Source: Diprion similis
Lineage: Eukaryota; Arthropoda; Insecta; Hymenoptera; Diprionidae
Reading direction: 5' to 3'
Assembly (NCBI RefSeq): GCF_021155765.1
Contig: NC_060106.1
Coordinates: 17,696,031-17,760,030 of the forward strand
DNA length: 64,000 bases
The notes under the pieces were generated by a model. It did not search any database. It was not told the origin of the DNA and was given only the letters and a program-made list of their open reading frames with translations. The translations under genes were made by a program, and so were the position numbers. This document shows positions 37,577 through 50,400 of this stretch, piece by piece; the first letter of the stretch is position 1, and every line of letters starts with the position of its first letter.

Positions 37577-39583
37577 ATGGCACTGAAACGTATGTTTATA
37601 TCGGTTCTCATTTCGTTATCTTACGCAACGTCCAGCTCCCTCGAAGCCAGTGATTCACAAGAGTGTATCAATTCGCAAAGAGTTATCGGCGGATATTGCA
37701 TGCCGATTACTGATCGACCGTTTCAGGTGAGTTAACACTAACTGATGTGTACTCTACTACGAGGTGTGCTGTTTTTGGTGTCACGTTTAAGAAATTTATT
37801 CAAAACAGGGACGGACTTTACAAAGTTGACGATTTCTTGCTTTTATTATTCCACGTGTCACGAAATCACATCCGCGGATTTGATATTGAAGTGTTTGAGG
37901 ATTTTAAAAATTCACAGAAGATCGACGACGAAGATCTATCTTCTGTCGAAATCTTAAGGGACATGTAAAATTGAATATATCGGTCATGATCGAAGATGCG
38001 ATAAGTCATTTTGACCAACACCCCAACAATTGTTATAATCAACTTTGACGATGTTGTATCTGTTACAATTTTTGCGTAACTTAAGTACGAACATGGCCAG
38101 TTTTTGGAATTTGAAAGCCGAATCATCATGAATAATCATTCATCATAAATATTTAGAATAAACATACATAATCTGAAATTTACAATTTGAAATATTAAAG
38201 CTTGGAAATCATTATTGGAAGATACGGATTTGTGATTTCTTCTATACGATGTATTAATTTTGCTTCATTTTTATTTTTATTAACTATTCCGTTTGTATAG
38301 GCATTGTTGCTTGTTCGTAACAAGCCAAAATGTGGCGCAGTGGTGATATCTAAACGTTGGCTTCTAACGGCTGCCCATTGCGTTATTGGTTTATCTAAAA
38401 AAAAATTCACTGTCGCGGTTGGGTCTTCAAAAATCGGAGGACTTGATCAGCAAAGTTATGCGATCGATACGATTATTCTACATGAAAAGTAAGCTTCGTT
38501 GCTGTATTTAAAATGTTTAATTTAATCCACCGCAAGCACAAGTACTATAATATACAATAATTTCTGTAATGGACATAATGAAAGATTACTGGCTGCTACA
38601 ATGAAAATTTTTAATAATTCAATATACGAGATTCAAAAAAACGCTACAAACTTCGCAATGCATTGAGTCAGCATGCCGAAAAGTGTAACAAAATATTAGT
38701 GAAAAAGTATTAATATTTAATCCTTCTGAACGAGTTTAATAGAATTTATATCTAATAGTATAAAAACCGTTTTTACAGCTTTATGTTTAACGACATAACG
38801 ATGGCAAATGATATTGCTCTATTGAGGACGTTAAACCCTATAGAATACAGTTCCAGAGTGCAACCGGTGGTTTTAAATCGTGTTTCACCGCAGCCAGGCG
38901 ATGAGACTGTCGTTTCGGGATTCGGTGTTACGAATATTAACAACGTCAGCGTAATGTCAGATTACCTGCTGGCCGTTGATGGGAAAGTGATTGCGAGGAA
39001 TAAGTGCGGATCCTTGCTGAGGAACTCCGAGCCCGATTTGGTATTATCAAACGGGAGTTTCTGCGCAGGAGTTTTGAACGGGGGAAAGGATTCATGCCAG
39101 GGTGATAGCGGTGGTCCGCTTACGATTAGTGAGTACTCATGATGCAGTCTATTTGCCATTCCTGATTCAAAATTATAATGCGAATCTCACACCTTGGCGT
39201 GTAAAAAAAGCTCGTCTACCCCTCGGCTTCCCATCGCTTATCGTACCTTGTGAATTAATTGTAAGATTGAAGACTCTTTCGTATAACAGTTTAATTATAC
39301 CTTGTTTTATGCCACCTCGCGTTAGTCAAGATTGATATTGCAGTAACAAATTTTAATAATTCTTATAGACTTTTTATAGCAGATACTTAAAAAATTTATT
39401 CCGTGAGGTCTGGTTGCAAAAGAAACTTCAAAATGGAAATTTTCTCCAGGCAACGTTTTGGCAGGTGTAGTGTCCTGGGGTCTTGAATGTGGGCAAGTAA
39501 TGATGCCCGGTATTTATACGGACGTGTCATATTACATTGATTGGATTTTCGAAAAAACGAAGTCTGCTCCGATAGACGAGTGA
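37577..39583 (+). CDS. Secreted trypsin-like serine protease (S1 family), tandem copy 1
   Basis: Four exons: 37577-37726, 38301-38488, 38779-39128, 39450-39583, giving 822 nt and 273 aa. Intron phases are 0, 2 and 1. A hydrophobic signal peptide (about residues 5-18) is followed by a short propeptide and the activation site R35|VIGG. The catalytic triad is complete: H76 in TAAHC, D124 in NDIAL, S223 in GDSGG. D217, six residues before the serine, is chymotrypsin position 189, and SWG and PGIY supply glycines 216 and 226, so cleavage after Lys/Arg is predicted. Two extra cysteines flank the activation site (C30, C41). There is no clip domain. Digestive and haemolymph roles are both possible; the sequence does not decide. 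The start was chosen because it directly precedes the signal peptide; Met6 is a weaker alternative. Confidence 0.9.
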
Positions 39584-40157
39584 AAAAGTAAGCTGAGAAC
39601 CAAGGTAGTAACCGAGTATAATATAATCAATAGTATACATTTGAAGTCTCGTCAGTGGACTTGTCAAGTGGATTTCTAAACTCTTAATTGCAAAACTTCT
39701 AGAAGTCAAAACTTCTGAATGTTAAGGGACGTGCTTTGACAGATGAGTCAAATTATGTTCAAGTGTGAGCTCATTATTTTTCGTTAATAAACTATTCGAA
39801 TGTGAGCTGTGATCAAAATGATGCGTTTTTTATAAGTCGTTGGTTTACCGTTTGATCCATAAGTTTTGTGTAATTATAACAATATCTTCCAATAGAATGA
39901 TGGTGCCTGGTATAGTGTAAGTAATTGTGTTCGGAGAAAGTATAACACGTATTACGGATGTGGGCGATAATCGGAATTTAATAAATTATACCACAGAGGT
40001 AGAGGTGACGAGTGATATGTGTACACAATGCAATTGTGGTTAATAATTAGTATTTGGTAGGGTCGTTGGTGGTCCGATTCGTCAATGCATACCGTACGAA
40101 ATGTGCGGCGCGATAACGCTTTCCGCGCTGCAAATCAATTCCCATATACGTTCGAGC
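39584..40157. other. Spacer between the two proteases
   Basis: No gene. It contains the 3' end of protease 1, with AATAAA at 39785-39790, and the promoter region of protease 2. Confidence 0.5.
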
Positions 40158-40189
40158 TATAAAGTACCATTTCAATTTTCTTAGCAGTT
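40158..40189 (+). promoter_or_regulatory. TATA box and initiator of protease copy 2
   Basis: TATAAAG at 40158-40164 is followed at the usual distance (about 28 bp) by an initiator-like GCAGTT at 40184-40189. The predicted 5' UTR is only about 22 nt before the ATG at 40209. Confidence 0.65.
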
Positions 40190-40208
40190 CTTTTTCGCAC
40201 GTTTTAAA

Positions 40209-41653
40209 ATGCTACTGTTACTACCTCTGGTTTTGAACAGCGTTGGAACGTTAGCTTCGGATTTTCCGAAACCGGGGGTGAGGATCGTTGGTGGACAACT
40301 TGCACCGATTAGACAACGTCCATTTCAAGTAAGTTACACTAACAAAAATAACGTCGGTTACGTATCGAAGAAGGAGTCACGATGATCTTCACAAATACTG
40401 AGAATTACCTTATCATTCCACGAGATGTGAGCGATCTTCGATTGTAGAGAAGATGGTCAACTTTTAGCAAGTGTCCGTCATTTACTAGCTCTTATCCATT
40501 CTTCCCAACTCTAACTTCCTGATACTCCAGAGTTCTTCGCATTGTCGTATACAAACGTTACGTCACGTCGGGGTGAAGTGATTGAGTACATAGTCTTGCT
40601 ACAATAGAGTGCGCGAAGCCATCAGGGCTGAGAGTTCTGGTCATGCCATCGAGATACTTGAGCACAAAATCGGTTCTTTAGATATTGATTTACCGCAAAA
40701 CTCCTGAATTCACGATTCCTGGCTGCGGAGGTGCTATCATCTCTCGTCGATGGGTGGTGACAGCAGCTCACTGCGTCTATCGACTAACTACTTACGAGAT
40801 GCTCATTCGAGCAGGGACAGACGTCATCGACAATGAAGAGGGTGCGATGTGGTATAGCGTTTCAAGGAAGATTGTCCACAAACAGTGAGTGCATTTTCTC
40901 CATTCTTGATGTTTTCCTTAATACTAACAACATTTTATCGGACAATTGAATTTTCGGCTATAACGGACATCGCGTTACCTGCCTACAGATTCCGTAGTAT
41001 TGAGTGGTCAATGAGCCACGACATCGCGATGATGATGACAGCTTCAAACATCGTATTCGGTCCAACCATAGCAAGTATTCCATTGCTGACGAAAAGTCCC
41101 AGACCATCGACTCCAGCCCTTGTTTCAGGTTTTGGTGTCGTTACGGAGGGCGATATGGCTATGTCTAATCATATGAACCAGGTATGGGTGACTGTAATCG
41201 ACAATAAGTGGTGCAAACAGCTTCTTGCCGTAATTACGCCAGAGGTGGAAGTTAGCGACACGCATTTTTGCGCCGCACATTTAAGAGGGGGTCGAGACGC
41301 CTGCCAGGGAGACAGTGGTGGTCCTTTAACAATAGGTGAGTAGCTTGCAAATATTCTATAAAAACGAGTATTATAGGTAAACCGAAATGATAATCACAAC
41401 AACAACATCAATAATAAGAACATATGAAAAAACATCATCCGCCTTTGACTTGGCGTTTGGAGATTAGATGATATTTGATATTTCTATAATTATAGGTAAT
41501 TCTTTGGCCGGTATCGTATCCTGGGGGATTGGATGTGGCAAAAAAATGGTACCAGCATTTTACACTGACGTGGCCCAATTTGTTCCTTGGATAAGGAATA
41601 TTATGAAAAAATATCGTGTCAGGTCATCCCACATTCGTAATAGTCCAAAATGA
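40209..41653 (+). CDS. Secreted trypsin-like serine protease (S1 family), tandem copy 2, with Ala at position 226
   Basis: Four exons: 40209-40328, 40682-40884, 40989-41335, 41496-41653, giving 828 nt and 275 aa. Intron phases 0, 2, 1 match copy 1, supporting tandem duplication despite considerable divergence. A very hydrophobic leader (MLLLLPLVL) is a signal peptide; the activation site is R25|IVGG. The triad is intact: H70 in TAAHC, D119 in SHDIAM, S217 in GDSGG. D211 marks trypsin-type P1 specificity. The usual PG(V/I)Y near the C-terminus reads PAFY, replacing the pocket glycine 226 by alanine. The six conserved core cysteines are present. The C-terminus has a basic tail (KKYRVRSSHIRNSPK). 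There is no clip domain. Confidence 0.9.
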
Positions 41654-42560
41654 AGGTGTCAATAACAAGTTCAGTATTTAAAATAAAATAAAAAATCACA
41701 CAAAATATTGATTGGAAAAACCTTTCCCCAATAAAAAAAACATATCGCAATTCAAAATATCACAGTCATCAGAATATACCTTAGCGAAAAATATAAGCCG
41801 TCAACCATCCTTCCGTTTCCAAAAATGTAGACTTAAGAGCCTTTGAAAAATAGGGAAAATTTGATTAAAATAGCAGTCCAGTTGGAAAGTCCCAGCTAAC
41901 AATAAGCCGGATATGTGTTTGAACTGACTAACTATTTTTTTCTTGAAAATATAAGGTTGACAGAGGAGGGATGCCATTTGGTTGGAATCTCTGAGTCATA
42001 TACAAGCTGAGATATAAATTTTTGAAAATGACTGAAAAATCGACTGTTTTCAAATTTCAAAAAATTTTCCAGCGGCCAAATTTGGGCGTATCGAGCTCAA
42101 ATTTTCAGGATCAACTTTTTTTCTCGTCTACATTCGAGAAAAAAATCGGCAGTCAAATCGGAGACCCACCCGCGCAATTTTTCCGCGAAAAGTAATGGAT
42201 CCGCCCATATACACATTTAAAAAGAATTCGCTTCACAGAATCGATTTCTTCACATTCCTGCACTGCATCAAAGTCTCAAACATATTGTATAATTACGTAA
42301 GCTCAAATCGTGAATGTAAACGTATGTAATATTTAAAACATGATTTAGGAATAGGACGGGTATATATTTTACGAAATAACCAAGTCAACGCGTTTTCTAT
42401 AAATAAAAATGTAGCAAATACGTTATATTATATTATGTACATAAGTCTGCTGTTCAAAAGCAAGATTGAAGTTATACGTAAAGTCAAGACGAAGAAATAC
42501 CGATGACTGATATGTAAGTGCATAGGTTGTAGCTGATATAATGTAACACGAGGGTCGATT
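41654..42560. other. Convergent spacer between protease copy 2 and the cuticular gene
   Basis: AATAAA at 41682-41687 probably ends protease copy 2. The stretch 41860-42200 differs in texture: many short A/T runs, and TTTTTTTCTCG (42117-42127) followed about 10 bp later by CGAGAAAAAAA (42136-42146), a small hairpin. It may be part of a dispersed repeat, but I cannot identify it. No gene is supported. Confidence 0.4.
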
Positions 42561-44294
42561 CTAATATTTGTATCCACCGTTGGGGCTTGCCTGGTAAGAG
42601 TTTGGCCCCTGGTACAAAGAGTTGGGTCCACCGCCTCCACCACCACCTCCACCATTTCCGGATCCACCTCCACGGCCTGATCCACTGCCTGAAAGCAATA
42701 ATTAAAAAAGGAATTCCGGGATGGTTTGAGCTTCGACTTCCTCCAGCGGACGAATTCGGATCCTAAATGCCTCTGGCTAAGTTTATTGTACATGGAATCT
42801 TTCTCACCACCACCACCACCACCACCACCTCCGCCACCGCCGCCGTTTCCGCCTCCGTCACCACCATCCTGATTCTCGCCCCGAGCCTCCGCAGCTAACG
42901 ACAATTCGATACCGCGTTGAATTTCTGGCGGTATTGGTGGCGCTATTGGAAGATGCGCACCCTCCGGGTGAAAACCGTCTGCGTCAGCCGTGTACGTCAC
43001 GGTGTATTGGGCCCCGTCATCACCGGTAAAACTAAATGATCCGCTCACCGACTCGGCCTCACCTGAAAGCAGTTTGCAAAATTTTGGCAAAGAGTTTTAC
43101 AGCCAGTCTAGAGACAATCAATCACCACAGACCGTAAGACGGTGTGGATTCAAGAGCGTTCGATTTGTCTACTAACCCTGAAGCTGGCCAGATTCCTGGA
43201 CACTTATTCCATTCGCCGTTTCGTAGCTGAACTGATAACTTCCGTCCCCGTTGTTCTCGTTCTGGAACGAATTAATCCCGACATCCCCACCACTTCCACC
43301 CCCGCCGCCACTGCCGCTGCCTGATCCAGTACCTCGACCTCCGCCTCCTCCGGATCCACCTCCACCGCCGCTACCACTTCCTGTGAAAAAAAGGATTCGT
43401 TAAATCGTGTTGAAACTCGATTTATCGTATGGTCAGACAATTTCTGGTCGATTTACGGAACATCAAATTGCAAAATCGTTATCCTTCAAATCCTGGTAAT
43501 GTTACCATGATTTTGAATAACAGAAATTACGGAATTCGCAACACTTACCACCGCCGTATCCGCCGCCGCCTCCACCGCCGCCAGTGTTACCACCCGGACG
43601 TCCTCCGCCGCTTCCGGCAAATCTGTTACCGCCCCCATTTCCACCGCCGCCGTTTCCCCCTGGACCACCGGCTCCTCCGGGTGCTCCTCGATTTGGTGCT
43701 TGGATGAACCCTGCGCCACCGGAACCTGCCGCACCGCCCGGTGGTAGGTAAGTGTTCTCGAGACGAGCGGTGTAGCAGGTGCCGATTAGCGCGAGTAGCG
43801 CAACCGACGTGATCTGGAGGGATGATCGATAAGGTTTGATCAGTTTTAGAAATTTCGTCAGGCAGTTTCGTCAATTTCTTTAATTCTAATAAAACTGTGA
43901 ACCAAGTTTTGGTGCGAATTGAAAAGTACATATAAATCCCGGCGATTACAATTCTAAGATTTGACTGACGATGTTGATAATCATTTCTGAATGCTTTGTA
44001 CAAGTCGTTTGCGAGAAATCAACAATTTTACCCCACAAATCAATCACTGGAGTAGGTACCACTGACGCTCAACAAATGATGATGCTGCACGTCGAGTGAA
44101 GATACGCAGACGATGATGAGCGTCGAGAGTGGTCGTCGCAGGATTGACTTGTTGGGTAAAATATGCATTCTGATGCAGATTTGCGGTGTATAATTCGCTG
44201 ACCGAATCCAGAGAACCCAACTCAAATCCCGAATCTGTCTCTGACTGGTGACGACGCACTGGTTAATTAAGTATGGTTGACGTACGGTTTTCAT
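42561..44294 (-). CDS. RR-1 cuticular protein with Gly-rich flanks (CPR family)
   Basis: Five exons on the - strand: 44294-44286, 43813-43549, 43380-43177, 43062-42808, 42688-42561. They sum to 861 nt (286 aa). The first coding exon is only 9 nt (MKT, donor GTACGT); the signal peptide continues in exon 2 with [17 protein letters not shown] Gly/Ser/Asn-rich region follows, then a Rebers-Riddiford RR-1 (Chitin_bind_4) domain: [19 protein letters not shown], then [20 protein letters not shown], then [12 protein letters not shown]. After that come a short Pro-rich stretch, a second poly-Gly run, and a C-terminus ending GGYKY. RR-1 proteins bind chitin and are typical of flexible cuticle; the Gly-rich arms resemble resilin- or endocuticle-type proteins. 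The internal introns (exons 2-5) are all phase 1. The poly-Gly run is encoded by a GGT/GGC repeat near 42806-42845 and may vary in length. Confidence 0.9.
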
Positions 44295-44417
44295 GGTGTT
44301 CCTTGGTGCCGCGGGCACTAAAAATTTCACGGTGGATTAGCCGATGAACTCTCTGAACGAGTCCGTACAAGAACTATCTGCGAGATGCACCAGAGGAGGA
44401 CTCCTCTTGGCGATGTC

Positions 44418-44453
44418 TGATGGGTTGGTGCTAACCGTAGGGGAACTTATATA
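44418..44453 (-). promoter_or_regulatory. TATA box and initiator of the cuticular protein gene
   Basis: On the - strand TATATAAG occupies 44453-44446 and an initiator-like TCAGAC occupies 44420-44415 downstream. This predicts a 5' UTR of about 120 nt. Cuticular genes with tight stage-specific expression often have such TATA promoters. Confidence 0.55.
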
Positions 44454-44455
44454 CC

Positions 44456-47400
44456 TAACTATGAGCGGCTCGGGTGACGCTCCCGTCTCGGCGTCCCAGC
44501 ATCCCAGCATTCGAGGGACCGTTGCTTTGGAGGAGGGCAAAGATGCGCCTGTTATTGCGTCATTATCGTGATACAGATCGTGGTGCTTACTTAGTCGAGA
44601 ACATACCTTACTCAACGAAGGTCATCCAATCGGGTCAATTGAAAGTGAACCAGAAAGTTCGCCTCCAAGTAGTTGCGGGTAATGGAAGTACAAGAGATGC
44701 GTCTTTAATTACTGTCCCATGTGAAATTGCTACCTGCTCGTTATGCGATCTATAGTCTATAAAGATCAACACTGCGTGCTGACTTCTCACGTCACATCGA
44801 TCAATGATGCATCGACGTTCATGCTCCTGTTCTGTGTATACTCTTGGTCAAGTTATTAAGCAAGCACTTTCGATGCGGCGAATCGTCAATCGCGCTTCTG
44901 CGGTGCGCTTTGATGAGCTTCGTCATACTTTGCTCTCTTCTTCTCTGCTCTGCGCTTGTTTCGCAAAGCGAATGACTCGAGATGAGTTCTTCTCTCTTAA
45001 CGGACCAGCGTGTCAAACGTAGACTATGTCCTCACACTTTGCAGATAATTAATTGCAGCGTATTGAGAAACGCGCATGTGCCTGGATGTATTTTTAAGTG
45101 TCAATTGCTATTCTGCAAACGTCAAATCGGTCAGGGCTATCATTTACCCAGGGAGTAATTTCCGTAGTGGTTCATCTAGACATGGTACAGAACCTATAAT
45201 CAATGACGATTCTATTTAATAGACAAAAAGTTTTCAACAATTGCTGACTCAAATTCGATGATACGTGGTGAGCATTTTGGGGAAGATCTAACAAATACCA
45301 AAGTTGTGGTGAGATTTTCTGGATAATCGTTTCCCTAATTCCTTGATACGTGGTTGTTTAGTATAGTGATTATACGGGAGCCCGAAAGTACGAAGACATT
45401 TTATTGCATTAAAGAAACTGCACGCGGATCTGGCGCACCCTAAGAGACGGTCGGTATCGCGCCCATTTGCTTTGTTCTTTCAAGAATCACGTGCAGTAAA
45501 TTCTCATCATTACTTTCCCTTTATTTTCAATTATTCTATTCAAGTTACGCTCGATCGTCTGCATTGCAGGGAATGCGATGCGTCGCAGGTAATTCCGTTG
45601 AATAAATTCAGTATCGCATATGTCTCGGAGTTCGATTTCTCCGACGTAAGATCCATGCTATGTACGAGTAGGTATGATGAATTAATTATTACCTCAAATG
45701 ACTGTGATGCCAATCGAACTTCTGCGGTCATTCTACTACGGTATGATCGCGACTACAATTAATCATTCGCATCGGATGCGGTTGATTGAAAATCGCATCT
45801 TTCCATTGTCTGATTGTGAGCACTAAGGGTGTGAGACGTGAAACATGATAATTATTATCAGTATAAAATCACGGATATGATTTCGAGACTTTTCTATCGA
45901 TGTGAGAAATTAATTATCGTAGTTCCTTATTGGTGAACTAATTCCTCGCGGTCTGCGCAGCAGTTATGGTACCTATACGTATGAGTCAATGGATATCGGA
46001 CTGAGGATTGCACGACTTGTGCGATCGTGTCCTCTTCGTCCTTTTCGGATTTTTATCCCGCAGGGATCTGCTCGTGTTATGCCATCAAGGCGAGGCAACG
46101 AACGAGAGGCTACGAAGGCACGCGGATACGGTAACGAATAGTCATGCCGCTCTAGTGTCAAATGTTATCGATTGGCTATCGCATCGGCAAGAACAACAGC
46201 CAGTGTCCCAAGTTTCGTAACAGCCTGCAAGAGACAGAGAAAGTATTCAGCAATATAATTAAACCGATTTTTCCTCTTTGTTCTAACCCATAATACGAAG
46301 GGACCAAAAAAAAAAAAAAAATGTACAATAATTAATGAAAATTTAGCAACATATTCAGATCTTTGGTTCCACATTTTTTTCCACTCAACGTACCTTGGTC
46401 CTTGTATAGGGTATATTCCATACATTCTGCTTATTCAGAAGGCCGCATGCTGTTTCAAATTTTATGTGCACATATATATGAGGGAAGAAAAATCGCGTTC
46501 GTCCCTGCTTGTAACGGTCGTTAAAACGCAGTAACGTGCATGGATATAAAACTGCGGATCTTACCGAGGCTTCCCAGGAGCATAGAGACTTCGAGTATTG
46601 GATATAATATAAAATGTCGGAGAATGCAATCGCGGTGTTACAAACCTGCAGTATAATCGATTTGTGGGGAGATTTTTGCTGAACACCAGCAATGCCAACG
46701 TCGCAACCCCGTACAGTACCTATAAATGTAACAGGTGTAAGGCACCTGCAGCAAACGGTTGAAAAGTGTATTGTGAACGAGCGGAATAAAGAATTACCCC
46801 GAATGATTCACAGCCAGCGCAGTTAAAAGGTTCGACCTGCCGATCAATCTTAGTATTTTATTCCGAGCCTGCAACCGGCAATTAGTAGCTACTTAAATGG
46901 TGGGTTTCTCTCCTTGAATAGCTGTGTAAGTAGCTCTTGATCCACGGCTAATCTCACCTGGATAACCCGGCTCGGTTTAACCCCAGCCGTCTGATCTGAC
47001 GTGACCTTTAATTGACCTCGTTGATCGGTAGCGTTCTTGGGATCACGTTAAACTGCATGAAACGACGTTGACGCTCCTGGATCCCGAGGATCTGCGAACG
47101 GGAGCCTTACGTGTCAATCGTGTATCCACTCCATCTGCTGGCAGGCAGACGTCTATTTGGAGCATTTACTTACCTGCCGGAGGGATTTGCGGGATTTATG
47201 AGTTCACAGACGCCACTTGTGCCATCATCAGCCATTTCTGACTCATTTCCTTTGCGCTAATGGATCTCTTATTGCTTTTTGCCCCCGGGCTCTTCTCCTT
47301 ACGTTCCTTAACTCCTGAATGTCGCTTTTAATAAGCTCGCTGCTTTTCTGGACAGGCTGTAATCAACGGGGTTACAATTTTGCGGGGTGACTGAAGGCTT

Positions 47401-50400
47401 CTCTGATTTACGCAAGGGTTTCATTATATCAAGTTTTGTTCGTTGTGCGTGTACGGGGTAATTGGGGACGTTTGAAATTCTAGCTCGATAACTGATGAAT
47501 CGATTTCAAGGTAGCTAGGGCTTGAAACATATTAAATGATCATTTTCTAGTCAAATAGAAAAGTAATTACAGAAGTTCCCCAACCATTGAACGATTGTAT
47601 CATTTGTTTTTTTTTGGAATACTGCCGACTGGTGAACAAACGGACAAACCCAATTTGCTAGTTTAAAATGGTTTCTGTAAGGAACAATAGAGCTTGAAGA
47701 AGTATAAATCACGGTACTAATGGTAAGTAATATAAGGAAGCGAATGGTGTGCATGAAATTTAATTTTTTCAATGGTAAGTTGGTGAGACTAAAAAAAATG
47801 GTTCGAACAAAATAAAGTGATCAAGAAACGCAGAAAGTTGCAAAATTTGAAATTCTGTTGAGGGGTGGTTGTCCCCCGGTCATTTGTTTCAGGGTTAATT
47901 GTGCGACGAAGAAGCCGGACAATTTGCTTGTATTCAATCAACCCGTGAAGGCAAGAGTGGGTTGGGCCTTGCTAATGGTTTCCATGCAGTAACAACAGTG
48001 CAAGAATGATCGTATATTGAGACGAAGTACCATTTGATGGATCAGGTTTTACGTCTGCAAGGTGCATGCGATACGCGGTGAGGTTGAGGGGTCATGAGAA
48101 TGGCGTGGATGCACCACCGTTGAGTTAAAAACGCAGTTCCTTTCGGGGCTTTCGAAAAAAGGCGAATGCCAGAGCGTACGGATTTGCGTAAGAGACGGTG
48201 CTCACCTTCCGTAACATCCAATGCGTTACAGAATTTGTTTATTCCTTCATTAGCCGCGGCTGTCTTTTTCTTCATACACAGCTAGGTACCTCGTCTTCGC
48301 CGTCGACAATTTATCCGGAACGTGGCGAAGCTGTTCTCCGCTTACGTGTGTTAGTACTTTATTCACACGATCTGATCTTAACGTGCACGTATTCACCTGC
48401 GGCTTCTCTTACACTTGAATACCCTCGACTCATCCTTCACTCAGGTCTTGCATTGCTCATTCAGGCATCTAGACACGGGGTCAATTTTCTGTTATTAAAA
48501 TTACTGGTACTTTTGGCTCGTGTACTATTATGTCTGATTTTGATACTCGAGCAGCAATTCGAAGTTAATCGGCATCTGGTTCCAGGGGGATGAGGAATAG
48601 TGTTTTCATTACAAGCGAATGAAAAGTGGTGGGTTTTGTGTCGTAGTTTTGCGGAATGCGAGTAGCCAATTTTTTCTCACGAGGGACGAAAGTAAAGCAA
48701 TTGTGAACTGCGATCTGTTGGATTTGAAGTTTGATAAAATCACACTGAATAGAAAACCATGTTATTCTTATTAAACCGTAGGTAAATTGCAGCGGTTTTG
48801 CAATTATACGTGATGTTTCCGAAGGTCGATCACGTAACGACTGCATGAACTTTGACGATTTGAATTTGCAGTTTTTATAAATTTTCGCACTTATTAAGGC
48901 GAGGCTCTGTGGATAGAATTGTAACCCATCAATTTCAGTTCCACTTACTGAAGCCTTGATTGCATAAACTTTTTGCGACAATAAATATTTCGCTGCACCG
49001 CAGATGTCTGCTAAATCCTTAATTCGCGTTCAACGCGTGACCTGCACCTTGCGTGCGTGTGAGAAGATGAATAAGGATCGATGGACGCGTGGGCATGTGG
49101 CCGATTGCCCGGGGCCGGTGATCAGTGAGCAAGAACGAATCAGGGGATCTCGTAATATGCGAGATTCTCCGTTTTGACGCATGCACTGCAGTCTCCGCGG
49201 ATCTAGGTGAACTTTCACCGCGTTGTTCCAGAGCGATCTCCCGACCCCGTCGATGTTTTTTGACGGTGGATCTCCAGGTCGATCGGTGCAGAATGATTTC
49301 CAGAGTGCAGTGATTAACTTTTTCCCGAGAACCGAGGGATCCTTATTCGAGAGACGCAAAAGCTCATTAATGTTCAATTTACACAGATGTTGGTTACAGC
49401 CGGATTATATAATATGACAGAATAAGGCAGACTTTACCGCGTTGCGAAACGCGCCAGATTCTGTTTTCCTTTTTTCTTAAGCAGCGTTTATTGCCGTTGA
49501 ATCCCGATCACGATCCGCGAAATCTGCCCACCGACTCGTCTGTCCATCGGTTGTCGGCCGCCTTCGCAACACGGCGTGTGGAGAATCTCGCGGAATTGTA
49601 AATTCCCTTAAACTGCGGATTGCATAATCCAAGGAAAACCGCTTCATCGTCTCTTCTGCATTCGAAATTGGATCATCCTCGTCGCCATCGCCCCAGTGCC
49701 GCCCGGAGCTTTCCTTAGCTGCAGTATCTGCAGGCGAGTCGACGGCTCCTCCAAAGGTCACGAGATGTATGCACTCGACGTTGCAAAAAGGTGTTCAACC
49801 TTTTTCTCGCGGATGAACTACTTGGCTGTACGTTCGTGGAGCAGCAGCAGCAGCTGGAATTGGATCATCCTCGGCTGCAATACCTTTCGTTCACATGTAT
49901 TCACCATGCAGCGGCACTTCTCTGATCCGTAAAGGTCACAATGTGCATAAATATTCAAATCTGCAGCCTCTTCCTCCGCGGTTACACATTTTATTCTTAT
50001 TATATCCTTTTCTCCGCGATTCAATAAACGCAATTATATCCCACAACTTGATTAATATTTCCGCTGTATAACAGAAGCCCTAGGCTGATATTGTTCAATG
50101 ATAATTTCCATCTCTTCTCGTTAGGCCCACCGGCTATCAACTATTTCAATTTCTTCAATTTTCTCTACTTCAAGCTCTCATATCATCTAGCATTTCCATG
50201 TGTCGCTCCTGCAGAATACACTTACCCTCGATTTCACGCAGATCGAGTTATAATTACACATTTTATTCATTCGTTCCTGTATCTTTTTTCTCAGCTGAAG
50301 AATGAAAAACTTTGCTCGATCGAGTGTTCGAGAAGTTTGTGAATTGTATTGGACTCTTCAAACAATTTCAGACGTTTGAACAATACCCTCATTATACAGT

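Noticed and set aside
42428-42560. Extension of the cuticular exon-4 frame through intron 4 and past the gene
   Set aside because: Reading through breaks the GGYKY ending; the GT/AG intron restores a typical CPR C-terminus.
46831-46850. Possible tRNA B box (GGTTCGACC)
   Set aside because: Does not extend to the GGTTCGAATCC consensus, and no A box or cloverleaf stems are nearby.
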